NCBI GenBank assembly: GCA_014526335.1
Contig: JACTAT010000006.1
Location: 1,516,501 to 1,580,500 of the forward strand
DNA length: 64,000 nt
DNA from: Chrysaora quinquecirrha
Lineage: Eukaryota; Cnidaria; Scyphozoa; Semaeostomeae; Pelagiidae
Reading direction: 5' to 3'
Part shown: positions 23,201-36,400 of the stretch, one piece after another
How the letters are laid out: the number at the start of each line of letters is the position of its first letter
How positions within the stretch are numbered: position 1 is the first letter of the stretch
The notes under the pieces: generated by a model
Told to the model about the DNA's origin: nothing
The model's input: the letters and a program-made list of their open reading frames with translations, nothing else
Databases searched by the model: none
Position numbers and translations under genes: made by a program

Positions 23201-26200
23201 CCAAGAAAAAAATCCTCAAAATAGCCCATTTTTGGGCAAAAAGGCAAGGCTATACTATGGAAAAATGGCCGAAAAATGGCAAAAATCCAAGTTTCCAGAA
23301 ATTGCCCAAAAGGCCTCTAAATGGTCTTCAAAGCCTGTAAGAAGGCTCCAACTATTTTATATGGCTATAATACAGCTCCTTAACCCATAAGAGGACCAAG
23401 AAAAAAATCCTCAAAATAGCCCATTTTTGAGCAAAAAGGCAAGGCTATACTATGGAAAAATGGCCGAAAATTGGCAAAAATAAAAGGTTCCAGAAATTGC
23501 CCAAAAAGGCCCTAAATGGTCGTCAAAGCCTATAAGAAGGCTCCAACTATTTTATATGGCTATAATACAGCTCCTGAAACCTTAAAAGAACCATAAAAAA
23601 AATCTTCAAAATAGCCCATTTTGGGCAAAAAGGCAAGGCTATACTATGGAAAAATGGCCGAAAATTGGCAAAAATCCAAGGTTCCAGAAATTGCCCAAAA
23701 GTCCTCTAAATGGTCTCTAAAGCCATTAACAAGGCTCTAACTCTTTTATATGGCTATAATACAGCTCCTGAAACCCATAAAAGCATGAAGAAAAAATCCT
23801 CAAAATAGCCCATTTTTGGGCAAAAAGGCAAGGCTATACTATGGAAAAATGGCCGAAAATTGGCAAAAATCCAAGGTTCCAGAAATTGCCCAAAAAGTCC
23901 CTAAATGGTCTCTAAAGCCTATAACAAGGCTCTAACTCTTTTATATTGCTATAATACAGCTCCTGAAACCATAAAAGGATAAAGAAAAAATCCTCAAAAT
24001 AGCCCATTTTTGGGCAAAAAGGCAAGGCTATACTATGGAAAAAGGCCGAAAATTGGCAAAAATCCAAGCTTCCAGAAATTGCCCAAAAAGACCCTAAATG
24101 GTCGTCAAAGCCTGTAAGAAGGCTCTAACTCTTTTATATTGCTATAATACAGCTCCTGAAACCATAAAAGGATAAAGAAAAAATCCTCAAAATAGCCCAT
24201 TTTTGGGCAAAAAGGCAAGGCTATACTATGGAAAAATGGCCGAAAATTGGCAAAAATCCAAGGTTCCCGAAATCGCCCAAAAAGTCTCTAAATGGTCTCT
24301 GAAGCCTATAACAAGGCTCTAACTCTTTTATATTGCTATAATACAGCTCCTGAAACCATAAAAGGATAAAGAAAAAATCCTCAAAATAGCCCATTTTTGG
24401 GCAAAAAGGCAAGGCTATACTATGGAAAAATGGCCGAAAATTGGCAAAATCCAAGGTTCCAGAAATCGCCCAAAAAGCCTCTAAATGGTCTCTAAAGCCT
24501 ATAACAAGGCTCTAACTCTTTTATATGGCTATAATACAGCTCCTGAACCCATAAAAGGAGCATTAAGAAAAAATCCTCAAAATAGCCCATTTTTGGGCAA
24601 AAAGGCAAGGCTATACTATGGAAAAATGGCCGAAAATTGGCAAAAATTCAAGGTTCCAGAAATTGCCCAAAAGGCCTCTAAATGGTCTCTAAAGCCTATA
24701 ACAAGGCTCTAACTATTTTATATGGCTATAATACAGCTGAACCCCATAAAAAAAAAATCTTCAAAATAGCCCATTTTTGGGCAAAAAGGCAAGGCTATAC
24801 TATGGAAAAATGGCCGAAAATTGGCAAAAATAGAAAAAAAGGCCTCTAAATGGTCTCAAAATAGGCCCATTTTTGGGCAAAAAGGCAAGGCTATACTATG
24901 GAAAAATGGTCGAAGATTGGCAAAAATCCAAGGTTATTGCCCAAAAGTCCTTAAATGGTCTTCTAATCCATAAAAAGGCCCTAACCCTTTTATATGGATA
25001 TAATACAGCTCCTGAACCCAGAAAAGCATGAAAAAAAATCCTCAAAATAGCCCATTTTTGGGCAAAAAGGCAAGGCTATACTATGGAAAAATGGCCGAAA
25101 ATTGGCAAAAATCCAAGGTTCCTGAAATCGCCCAAAAAGCCTCTAAATGGTCTCTAAAGCCTATAACAAGGCCCTAACTCTTTTATATGGGTATAATACA
25201 GCTCATGAAACCAGAAAAGCATGAAAAAAATCTTCAAAATAGCCCATTTTTGGGCAAAAAGGCAAGGCTATACTATGGAAAAATGGCCGAAAATTGGCAA
25301 AAATTCAAGGTTCCCGAAATCGCCCAAAAGGCCTCTAAATGGTCTCTAAAGCCTATAACAAGGCTCTAACTCTTTTATATGGGTATAATACAGCTCATGA
25401 ACCCAGAAAAGCATGAAAAAAAATCTTCAAAATAGCCCATTTTTGGGCAAAAAGGCAAAAGGCTATACTATGGAAAAATGGCCGAAAATTGGCAAAAATC
25501 CAAGGTTCCCGAAATCGCCCAAAAGGCCTCTAAATGGTCTCTAAAGCCTATAACAAGGCTCTAACTCTTTTATATGGGTATAATACAGCTCATGAACCCA
25601 GAAAAGCATGAAAAAAAAATCTTCAAAATAGCCCATTTTTGGGCAAAAAGGCAAGGCTATACTATGGAAAAATGGCCGAAAATTGGCAAAAATTCAAGGT
25701 TCCTGAAATCGCCCAAAAAGCCTCTAAATGGTCTCTAAAGCCTATAACAAGGCCCTAACTCTTTTATATGGGTATAATACAGCTCATGAACCCAGAAAAG
25801 CATGAAAAAAAAAAATCCTCAAAATAGCCCATTTTTGGGCAAAAAGGCAAGGCTATACTATGGAAAAATGGCCGAAAATTGGCAAAAATCCAAGGTTCCA
25901 GAAATCGCCCAAAAGCCTCTAAATGGTCTCTAAAGCCTATAACAAGGCTCTAACTCTTTTATATGGCTATAATACAGCTCCTGAAACCATAAAAGGATGA
26001 GAAAAAATCCTCAAAATAGCCCATTTTTGGGCAAAAAGGCAAGGCTATACTATGGAAAAATGGCCGAAAATTGGCAAAAATCAAGGTTCCAGAAATCGCC
26101 CAAAAAGTCTCTAAATGGTCTCTAAAGCCTATAACAAGGCTCTAACTCTTTTATATGGCTATAATACAGCTCCTGAAACCCATCAAAGGACCAAGAAAAA

Positions 26201-29200
26201 ATCCTCAAAATAGCCCATTTTTGGGCAAAAAGGCAAGGCTATACTATGGAAAAATGGCCGAAAATTGGCAAAAATCAAGGTTCCAGAAATCGCCCAAAAA
26301 GGCCTCTAAATGGTCTCTAAAGCCTATAACAAGGCTCTAACTCTTTTATATGGGTATAATACAGCTCATGAACCCAGAAAAGCATGAAAAAAAAATCTTC
26401 AAAATAGCCCATTTTTGGGCAAAAAGGCAAGGCTATACTATGGAAAAATGGCCGAAAATTGGCAAAAATTCAAGGTTCCTGAAATCGCCCAAAAAGCCTC
26501 TAAATGGTCTCTAAAGCCTATAACAAGGCCCTAACTCTTTTATATGGGTATAATACAGCTCATGAACCCAGAAAAGCATGAAAAAAAAAATCTTCAAAAT
26601 AGCCCATTTTTGGGCAAAAAGGCAAGGCTATACTATGGAAAAATGGCCGAAAATTGGCAAAAATCAAGGTTCCTGAAATCGCCCAAAAGCCTCTAAATGG
26701 TCTCTAAAGCCTATAACAAGGCCCTAACTCTTTTATATGGGTATAATACAGCTCATGAACCCAGAAAAGCATGAAAAAAAAAATCTTCAAAATAGCCCAT
26801 TTTTGGGCAAAAAGGCAAGGCTATACTATGGAAAAATGGCCGAAAATTGGCAAAAATTCAAGGTTCCCGAAATCGCCCAAAAGGCCTCTAAATGGTCTCT
26901 AAAGCCTATAACAAGGCTCTAACTCTTTTATATGGGTATAATACAGCTCATGAACCCAGAAAAGCATGAAAAAAAAAATCTTCAAAATAGCCCATTTTTG
27001 GGCAAAAAGGCAAGGCTATACTATGGAAAAATGGCCGAAAATTGGCAAAAATTCAAGGTTCCAGAAATTGCCCAAAAGGCCTCTAAATGGTCTCTAAAGC
27101 CTATAACAAGGCCCTAACTCTTTTATATGGGTATAATACAGCTCATGAACCCAGAAAAGCATGAAAAAAATCTTCAAAATAGCCCATTTTTGGGCAAAAA
27201 GGCAAGGCTATACTATGGAAAAATGGCCGAAAATTGGCAAAAATCCAAGGTTCCAGAAATCGCCCAAAAAAATGGTCTCTAAAGCCTCTAAATGGTCTCT
27301 AAAGCCTATAACAAGGCTTCTAACCCTTTTATATGGGCCCAAAAGGCCTCTAAATGGTATAATACAGCTCTTTTATATGAAGCTCCAGAAAAGCATGAAA
27401 AAAAATCCTCAAAATAGCCCATTTTTGGGCAAAAAGGCAAGGCTATACTATGGAAAAATGGCCGAAAATTGGCAAAAATCTAAAGGTTCCAGAAATTGCC
27501 CAAAATGGCCTCTAAATGGTCTCTAAAGCCTAAGGCCAAAATTGGCAAAATTCAATGTTCAGAAATCTAAAGCCTATAACAAGGCTCTAACTCTTTTATA
27601 TTGCTATAATACAGCTCCTGAAACCATAAAAGGATAAAGAAAAAATCCTCAAAATAGCCCATTTTTGGGCAAAAAGGCAAGGCTATACTATTGCTATAAT
27701 ACAGCTCCTGAAACCAAAAATGGCCGAAAAAATTTTTGGCAAAAAAAATACCAAGCCGAAAATTCCAGAAATCAAGGCCTGAAAAAAGGCCTCTAAATGG
27801 TCTCTAAAGCCTATAACAAGGCTCTAACTCTTTTATATGGGTATAATACAGCTCATGAACCCAGAAAAGCATGAAAAAAAATCCTCAAAATAGCCCATTT
27901 TTGGGCAAAAAGGCAAGGCTATACTATGGAAAAATGGCCGAAAATTGGCAAAAATTCAAGGTTCCAGAAATCGCCCAAAAAAGCCTCTAAATGGTCTCTA
28001 AAGCCTATAACAAGGCCCTAACCCTTTTATATGGGTATAATACAGCTCATGAACCCAGAAAAGCATGAAAAAAAATCCTCAAAATAGCCCATTTTTGGGC
28101 AAAAAGGCAAGGCTATACTATGGAAAAATGGCCGAAAATTGGCAAAAATCCAAGGTTCCTGAAATCGCCCAAAAGCCTCTAAATGGTCTCTAAAGCCTAT
28201 AACAAGGCTCTAACTCTTTTATATGGGTATAATACAGCTCCTGAACCCAGAAAAGCATGAAAAAAAATCCTCAAAATAGCCCATTTTTGGGCAAAAAGGC
28301 AAGGCTATACTATGGAAAAATGGCCGAAAATTGGCAAAATTCAAGGTTCCTGAAATTGCCAAAAAGCCTCTAAATGGTCTCTAAAGCCTATAACAAGGCT
28401 CTAACCCTTTTATATGGGTATAATACAGCTCATGAACCCAGAAAAGCACCAAAAAAAATCCTCAAAATAGCCCATTTTTGGGCAAAAAGGCAAGGCTATA
28501 CTATGGAAAAATGGCCGAAAATTGGCAAAAATCCAAGGTTCCAGAAATTGCCAAAAAGCCTCTAAATGGTCTCTAAAGCCTATAACAAGGCTCTAACTCT
28601 TTTATATGGCTATAATACAGCTCCTGAACCCATAAAAGGATAGAAAAAAATCCTCAAAATAGCCCATTTTTGGGCAAAAAGGCAAGGCTATACTATGGAA
28701 AAATGGCCGAAAATTGGCAAAAATCCAAGGTTCCTGAAATCGCCCAAAAAGTCTCTAAATGGTCTCTAAAGCCTATAACAAGGCTCTAACTCTTTTATAT
28801 GGGTATAATACAGCTCATGAACCCAGAAAAGCATGAAAAAAATCTTCAAAATAGCCCATTTTTGGGCAAAAAGGCAAGGCTATACTATGGAAAAATGGCC
28901 GAAAATTGGCAAAAATTCAAGGTTCCAGAAATTGCCCAAAAGGCCTCTAAATGGTCTCTAAAGCCTATAACAAGGCTCTAACTCTTTTATATGGGTATAA
29001 TACAGCTCATGAACCCAGAAAAGCATGAAAAAAAAAATCTTCAAAATAGCCCATTTTTGGGCAAAAAGGCAAGGCTATACTATGGAAAAATGGCCGAAAA
29101 TTGGCAAAAATTCAAGGTTCCCGAAATCGCCCAAAAGGCCTCTAAATGGTCTCTAAAGCCTATAACAAGGCTCTAACTCTTTTATATGGGTATAATACAG

Positions 29201-32200
29201 CTCATGAACCCAGAAAAGCATGAAAAAAAAAATCTTCAAAATAGCCCATTTTTGGGCAAAAAGGCAAGGCTATACTATGGAAAAATGGCCGAAAATTGGC
29301 AAAAATCCAAGGTTCCCGAAATCGCCCAAAAGGCCTCTAAATGGTCTCTAAAGCCTATAACAAGGCCCTAACCCTTTTATATGGGTATAATACAGCTCAT
29401 GAACCCAGAAAAGCATGAAAAAAAATCCTCAAAATAGCCCATTTTTGGGCAAAAAGGCAAGGCTATACTATGGAAAAATGGCCGAAAATTGGCAAAAATC
29501 CAAGGTTCCCGAAATCGCCCAAAAAGTCTCTAAATGGTCTCTAAAGCCTATAACAAGGCTCTAACTCTTTTATATTGCTATAATACAGCTCCTGAAACCA
29601 TAAAAGGATAGAGAAAAAATCCTCAAAATAGCCCATTTTTGGGCAAAAAGGCAAGGCTATACTATGGAAAAATGGCCGAAAATTGGCAAAAATCAAGGTT
29701 CCAGAAATCGCCCAAAAGTCTCTAAATGGTCTCTAAAGCCTATAACAAGGCTCTAACTCTTTTATATTGCTATAATACAGCTCCTGAAACCATAAAAGGA
29801 TAGAGAAAAAATCCTCAAAATAGCCCATTTTTGGGCAAAAAGGCAAGGCTATACTATGGAAAAATGGCAGAAAATTGGCAAAAATTCAAGGTTCCTGAAA
29901 TCGCCCAAAAAGCCTCTAAATGGTCTCTAAAGCCTATAACAAGGCCCTAACCCTTTTATATGGGTATAATACAGCTCATGAACCCAGAAAAGCATGAAAA
30001 AAAAATCCTCAAAATAGCCCATTTTTGGGCAAAAAGGCAAGGCTATACTATGGGAAAATGGCCGAAAATTGGCAAAAATCCAAAGTTCTCGAAATCGCCC
30101 AAAAAGTCTCTAAATGGTCTCTAAAGCCTATAACAAGGCTCTAACTCTTTTATATTGCTATAATACAGCTCCTGAAACCATAAAAGGATAAGAAAAAATC
30201 CTCAAAATAGCCCATTTTTGGGCAAAAAGGCAAGGCTATACTATGGAAAAATGGCCGAAAATTGGCAAAAATCAAGGTTCCCGAAATCGCCCAAAAAGTC
30301 TCTAAATGGTCTCTAAAGCCTATAACAAGGCTCTAACTCTTTTATATTGCTATAATACAGCTCCTGAAACCAGAAAAGGATAGAAAAAAATCCTCAAAAT
30401 AGCCCATTTTTGGGCAAAAAGGCAAGGCTATACTATGGAAAAATGGCCGAAAATTGGCAAAAATCAAGGTTCCTGAAATCGCCCAAAAAGCCTCTAAATG
30501 GTCTCTAAAGCCTATAACAAGGCTCTAACTCTTTTATATGGGTATAATACAGCTCATGAACCCAGAAAAGCATGAAAAAAATCTTCAAAATAGCCCATTT
30601 TTGGGCAAAAAGGCAAGGCTATACTATGGAAAAATGGCCGAAAATTGGCAAAAATTCAAGGTTCCTGAAATCGCCCAAAAGCCTCTAAATGGTCTCTAAA
30701 GCCTATAACAAGGCCCTAACTCTTTTATATGGGTATAATACAGCTCATGAACCCAGAAAAGCATGGAAAAAAATCTTCAAAATAGCCCATTTTTGGGCAA
30801 AAAGGCAAGGCTATACTATGGAAAAATGGCCGAAAATTGGCAAAAATTCAAGGTTCCAGAAATTCGCCAAAAAAGCCTCTAAATGGTCTCTAAAGCCTAT
30901 AACAAGGCTCTAACTCTTTTATATGGGTATAATACAGCTCATGAACCCAGAAAAGCATGAAAAAAAAATCCTCAAAATAGCCCATTTTTGGGCAAAAAGG
31001 CAAGGCTATACTATGGAAAAATGGCCGAAAATTGGCAAAAATCCAAGGTTCCAGAAATTGCCCAAAAGTCCTCTAAATGGTCTCTAAAGCCTATAACAAG
31101 GCCCTAACTCTTTTATATGGATATAATACAGCTCCTGAACCCATAAAAGCATGAAGTAAAAATCCTCAAAATAGCCCATTTTTGGGCAAAAAGGCAAAAC
31201 TATACTATGGAAAAATGGCCGAAAATTGGCAAAATCAAGGTTCCCAGAAATCGCCCAAAAGTCTCTAAATGGTCTCTAAAGCCTATAACAAGGCTCTAAC
31301 TCTTTTATATGGCTATAATACAGCTCCTGAAACCTTAAAAGAACATAGAAAATAATCATCAAAATAGCCCATTTTTGGGCAAAAAGGCAAGGCTATACTA
31401 TGGAAAAATGGCCGAAAATTGGCAAAATCAAGGTTCCCAGAAATTGCCCAAAAGGCCTCTAAATGGTCTCTAAAGCCTATAACAAGGCTCTAACTCTTTT
31501 ATATGGCTATAATACAGCTCCTGAAACCAGAAAAACATGAAAAAAATCTTCAAAATAGCCCATTTTTGGGCAAAAAGGCAAGGCTATACTATGGAAAAAT
31601 GGCCGAAAATTGGCAAAAATCCAAGGTTCCAGAAATTGCCCAAAAGGCCTCTAAATGGTCTCAAAGCCTATAACAAGGCTCTAACTATTTTATATGGCTA
31701 TAATACAGCTCCTGAAACCTTGAAAAACATGAAAAAAATCTTCAAAATAGCCCATTTTTGGGCAAAAAGGCAAGGCTATACTATGGGAAAATGGCCGAAA
31801 ATTGGCAAAAATACAAGGTTCCAGAAATTGCCCAAAAGGCCTCTAAATGGTCTCTAAAGCCTATAAGAAGGCTCCAACTATTTTATATGGCTATAATCAA
31901 GCTCTTGAACCCATAAAAGTTGGAAGAAAAAGATCCTCAAAATAGCCCATTTTTGAGCAAAAAGGCAAGGCTATACTATAGAAAAATGGTCGAAAATTGG
32001 TAAAAATCCAAGGTTCCAGACATTGCCCAAAAAGTCCTTAAATGGTCTTCTAATCCATTAAAAAGGCCCTAACCCTTTTATATGGATATAATACAGCTCC
32101 TGAACCCATAAAAGCATGAAGTAAAAATCCTCAAAATAGCCCATTTTTGGGCAAAAAGGCAAGGCTATAGTATGGAAAAATGGCCGAAAATTGGCAAAAA

Positions 32201-32610
32201 TCCAAGGTTCCCAAGATCGCCCAAAAAGTCTCTAAATGGTCTCTAAAGCCTATAGCAAGGCTCTAACTCTTTTATATGGCTATAATACAGCTCCTGAAAC
32301 CATAAAAGGATATAGAAAAAAATCCTCAAAATAGCCCATTTTTGGGCAAAAGGGCAAGGCTATACTATGGAAAAATGGCCGAAAAATGGCAAAAATCCAA
32401 GTTTCCAGAAATTGCCAAAAAAGTCCTTAAATAGTCTTCAAAGCCTATAAGAAGGCTCCAACTACTTTTTATGGCTATAATACAGCTCCTAAACCCATAA
32501 GAGGACCAAGAAAAAATCCTCAAAATATCCCATTTTTAGGCAAAAAGGCAAGGGTATACTATGGAAAAATGGCCGAAAAATGGCAAAAATCCAAGTTTCC
32601 AGAAATTGCC
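20295..32610 (+). repeat. About 195-bp satellite array, left block (about 63 monomers)
   Basis: Head-to-tail monomers of 190-197 bp, each with the hairpin-forming GCCCATTTTTGGGC, then AAAGGCAAGGCTATACTATGG, AAAATGGCCGAAAATTGG, CTAAATGGTCTCTAAAGCC and TTTTATATGGCTATAATACAG. Subtypes are grouped. The left (to about 23580) carries AACCCATAAGAGGACCAAG. The middle (about 24980-31000) carries GGGTATAATACAGCTCATG and AGAAAAGCATG. A mixed type follows. Near 27270-27790 monomers are scrambled and partly duplicated. Many units are exactly 195 bp, so a 60-61 codon plus-strand frame recurs with one in-frame stop per unit. No other sign of coding. Confidence 0.95.
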
Positions 32611-32616
32611 ACATAA

Positions 32617-32950
32617 TAGGCAGGGCATATGCTCTAACAATCTAACAAAGTGGGTAATGTTTAGTTTCTTCCTGTGGTTTTGTAGAACAAAGTGCGCTCT
32701 TTCAGAAAATGCCAAGCGCCATTTCAGCAATTGTCCTGAAATCACGTGATCGATGACGTCAGAACTGCGACAAAAATGCTTTTCTATGACTCATAAATCG
32801 TGTTCTATAGCACCTACAGTCGTGAATCTTGCATATTTATACTCGGCATAAAAAGATCTTTCGATTGATGTATCAATTTTATGATTTGCTGACATCAGCA
32901 ATTTTGATTGATGACGTCACTATTTCATAAAACTAAAATATTGAAAATCG
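32617..32950. repeat. Left terminal inverted repeat of the transposon
   Basis: Matches the complement of 38549-38883 nearly throughout. It contains CACGTGATCGATGACGTCAG and a second TGACGTCA site, both mirrored in the right repeat, plus a shared TATTTATACTCGGC block that could act as a promoter. Confidence 0.85.
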
Positions 32951-32995
32951 TAATGTATTGAAAATACTTATCCGAACTTTTAAATTACTCACAAG

Positions 32996-33127
32996 CGAGG
33001 GGCAGTTCACTCCATTTGGAATCTCGTACGTCCTTTGCTAGGATTCCCTGGGATTCTTATTGTTTTCATAGAAATCCCTTAGAAATCCTTTTGTTGTACA
33101 CTCTATCAAGGAGTGAATTTCCCCTCG
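32996..33127. mobile_element. 132-bp hAT-type MITE nested in the transposon
   Basis: Terminal inverted repeats CGAGGGGCAGTTCACTCC and GGAGTGAATTTCCCCTCG match at about 16 of 18 positions. They are flanked by a perfect 8-bp direct repeat CTCACAAG (32988-32995 and 33128-33135). Duplications of 8 bp are characteristic of hAT transposases. No coding capacity, so it moved with an enzyme supplied elsewhere. Confidence 0.8.
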
Positions 33128-33491
33128 CTCACAAGTAGTCCAATTTTGCGGCAAGGGTTCAGTCTTCAAGTCAGTTTGCAACCAGAAAACCCATGAAGGC
33201 TGCTGCATGGTTACGGAAGTACCATGACAACAAATAATACAACATGGAGGCGTGGAATCAAATGACAATGGTGAATGCATGACACAAAGTGGTCAGCAAT
33301 TAACATATTAAAAAGTAAAATATAGCAGGGGATAGAACATCTCTTGTCAAATGACATGCTGTTAGAGACAGCATGACACACAAATGTATTTCACAATATT
33401 TTGGACAAACCAAGTTTATTCTGAAGCTTTTCGCCGAGCGAGCTATTTAATTTCTAAGATATCTTTATTCGTTTTCTCGTGATGTACCCTC

Positions 33492-36400
33492 ATGGAAACA
33501 TCTTCTTTTTTGCGATGTTCCAACTCGGATGACTCTCAGAACTGTTTACTGTGCAAAAAGACAATCAACAAGAGCCAGAAGAGCCAAGAGCTTGGAAAAC
33601 AAGGTTGGTCAAAATTCAAAGACACTGCTAAACAGTGGAGTGAGCTTGATATCGATTTACATGACCCATACTTCTTTTTTGGACAAGTCTTTTCAGATGT
33701 GAAAGATTTCCCGATTCCATTTGGCAAGGTCCATAGGACTTGCAGAATTGATTTCGATACAAAACTAAAACGTTATAGAGTAAGATATCATCGTGTGAAC
33801 GAAGTTCAAGACGACATAGATAATGCAGCCAATCTACAACAAGTTCCTGAAGAACAAAGATTATCTCGAGTAGCAAGGAAACAAGTTGCTAAAGAATGCT
33901 TCATATGCGCCGAGAGACGTGTCTCTGATCAAAGGCCTTACAATGAAGGTGGCCTTGCAAGGTGTGAACAATTGAGTTCAAAGCAGAAGCTTTTGAGTAG
34001 ACAGAAATTTTTCCTTTCCACAAAGAAGCAACCTTTTACGATGCAGCAAAAAGACTGGAACTACTGCAGGCTGGACAGTCATTTGATCTCTTTGCAATCG
34101 ATGTGTATTATCATAAGTCCTGTTACATTAAGTTCGCCATTAAAGAGCATGCATCAACCAATGATGAAGAGGAAAGCGAAGACCAACAGAAACGCAAAGA
34201 TACTTTGGATGACTTCTTTCGTTCATTTAGAATCAAAGTCCTTCGCAAGAAAGAAGCATTTTTGCTCCATGAGCTTCTAAATGATATCAAATCATTGAGC
34301 GAAGAGAATGGCATTGAACCAATAATGACATCAACGGCGACACTGAAGAGAAAACTTGTAGATGAGTTTGGAGAAGACATTGGATTCTATCCTACTGGAA
34401 AATATGTTGTAGTACATAACGCAACTGTAAATCCTTGTGAATATAGTATTGCCACCTTAAAAGGACATTGTATGAGAGACGAAGACTTTGTCAAATCATT
34501 TGCGAGTTTTGTAAGAGAAAAGATTAAGCAGAGGGTTTTTGATTCACTTCCCGAAGATTCCGAGTCATTGATAAAGCAACTAAACGACGGACCGATTCCT
34601 GAATTATATAATGTTATATACGCCACAATGTACCCAACCTTCAAATCTAACGATCAAGGCTTTGCTGAAACAGAATCAAACAACATTGGAACTAAAATAT
34701 GGTCTCTCGCACTTGATTGGCAATCTTTGATTACAAGAGAAAATAATGCTAAGCAAGCAGTTCTTGGACTTACTGTTCATCGTTTGACTGCTAGTAAAGA
34801 AACATCACAGGTTCTTCACAAATTAGGACACTCAATATCCTACAACAGCATTTTGAAATACAACGATAATTGGTCGAAAAACCAACCTGAAGTACACAAA
34901 AAGTTTATTGGAGTCAAAAGTCTACATTCGTCAATTGATAACAACGATGGTCGCCAAGATACTACTACTGGCTCCGGAACAACGCACGACACGAATCGCA
35001 CTCTATTCAGTCTACCTTTGGCAGGTCAGATTCTAGATTCTTTATTGCCTGATGCAACGTTTGGTCATTAGCCGTATCAAGTATTTTTCAATTTTATTAT
35101 GGGCATCGTTATTAAGCTTTCAAAATAATCAAATTTTTTATTGATTACTTATGTTTTAAGGGTAATGCATAAAGTTATTGGCCGAACGTTGCAGTGACAC
35201 CGCTACAAAACAACATTTTCGCTAGAATATTCAATGTTAGCTGAAAACGGTAAAATATTTTTAAGCATCCTTATCCTTACTTATTAATTCCAGGCGAAGA
35301 AAGTGTAAAAGCAACATTTCGACGCTTGGTAATAGTAATCAAATTACGGAAGAACTAAATGAAATTCAGGAGTATTCTCTTATCAAACGACACGATCCAC
35401 CAAGATTTCCAGATCATCTCGATTCAGAGGAAAACAACTTATTAGTCGAAGGCTTTAAGAAAGATGTTGTTTGGTCCCTTGCAAATGGACTGTTTCAAGA
35501 TGAAGATGGAGTGCCTTTACCCTTTTAGGATCCTGGACAGCCTTCAACAGAGTTCTAGCCAATCATAACCAAAGCAAATCGGTCATAGAGTACATGCCAG
35601 TTATATCACAGCCTCCTGATTTTTCTGTTTGCAAACATTATTTAGATCACTTGAATTACGTTATTCAAGATTTGGGATTAGATTTTGTCTTCGCTCATGC
35701 AGATGAAGATGTTTACTCTCGCTTAGTGCAGATAATTTGGAAGCATGGTGACTTATACAAGAAAATCATTGTAATGATGGGTGGATTTCACCAGCTTCTG
35801 GTAAGACAGCGTTTGATCTTCAAGCGACACGGTTTAATGGGATATAAAGATTGGATGGTAGATGCAGGTACCATTGCTGCAGGATCAGTCGAAAAAGTGT
35901 TTAAAGGCAAACATTATTATCGCTGCATGCGTGTACTAAAAGAGTGCTTTGATGCTCTTGTACAGTTCTTCGTGGAGGACTGTGCACAAGGCTATGAGGC
36001 GTTTGACCCGGATCTGCTTCGATGTTTAAGAGAACTAAGAAAAAAGCCAACGTCAGCAGCTATGGATGAAATTTTACAGCTAGAATCTTTTGAACAACTG
36101 TACATAAATCTTACAGTTGACGGGGATTCTCAACGTAACATGACTGTGGCCTTCTTGCGTGATGTTTCGTCAATGTTGTCAATGGTATCAGCTGTCCGTG
36201 AAGGAAATTTCGAGAGGCATTTACAAGCGGAACGAGATATGCTTCGGCTTGTATTTGCCTTTGATCATCAAAACTACGCCAGGTACCTCTCGTATCAGCA
36301 TGTCCTTCTCAATGACCTGAAGTGAAGAGCAAAAGCCATCCAGCTTATAACGACCTATGCACTCGAGGATTTGGTGCAAGCTATTCTGGAGATAGGTTTT

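Noticed and set aside
20400..31860. Dozens of 60-120 codon open frames in the satellite
   Set aside because: They are the same repeat unit read over and over, with no start context, splice structure or domain. Reported as a satellite property, not genes.
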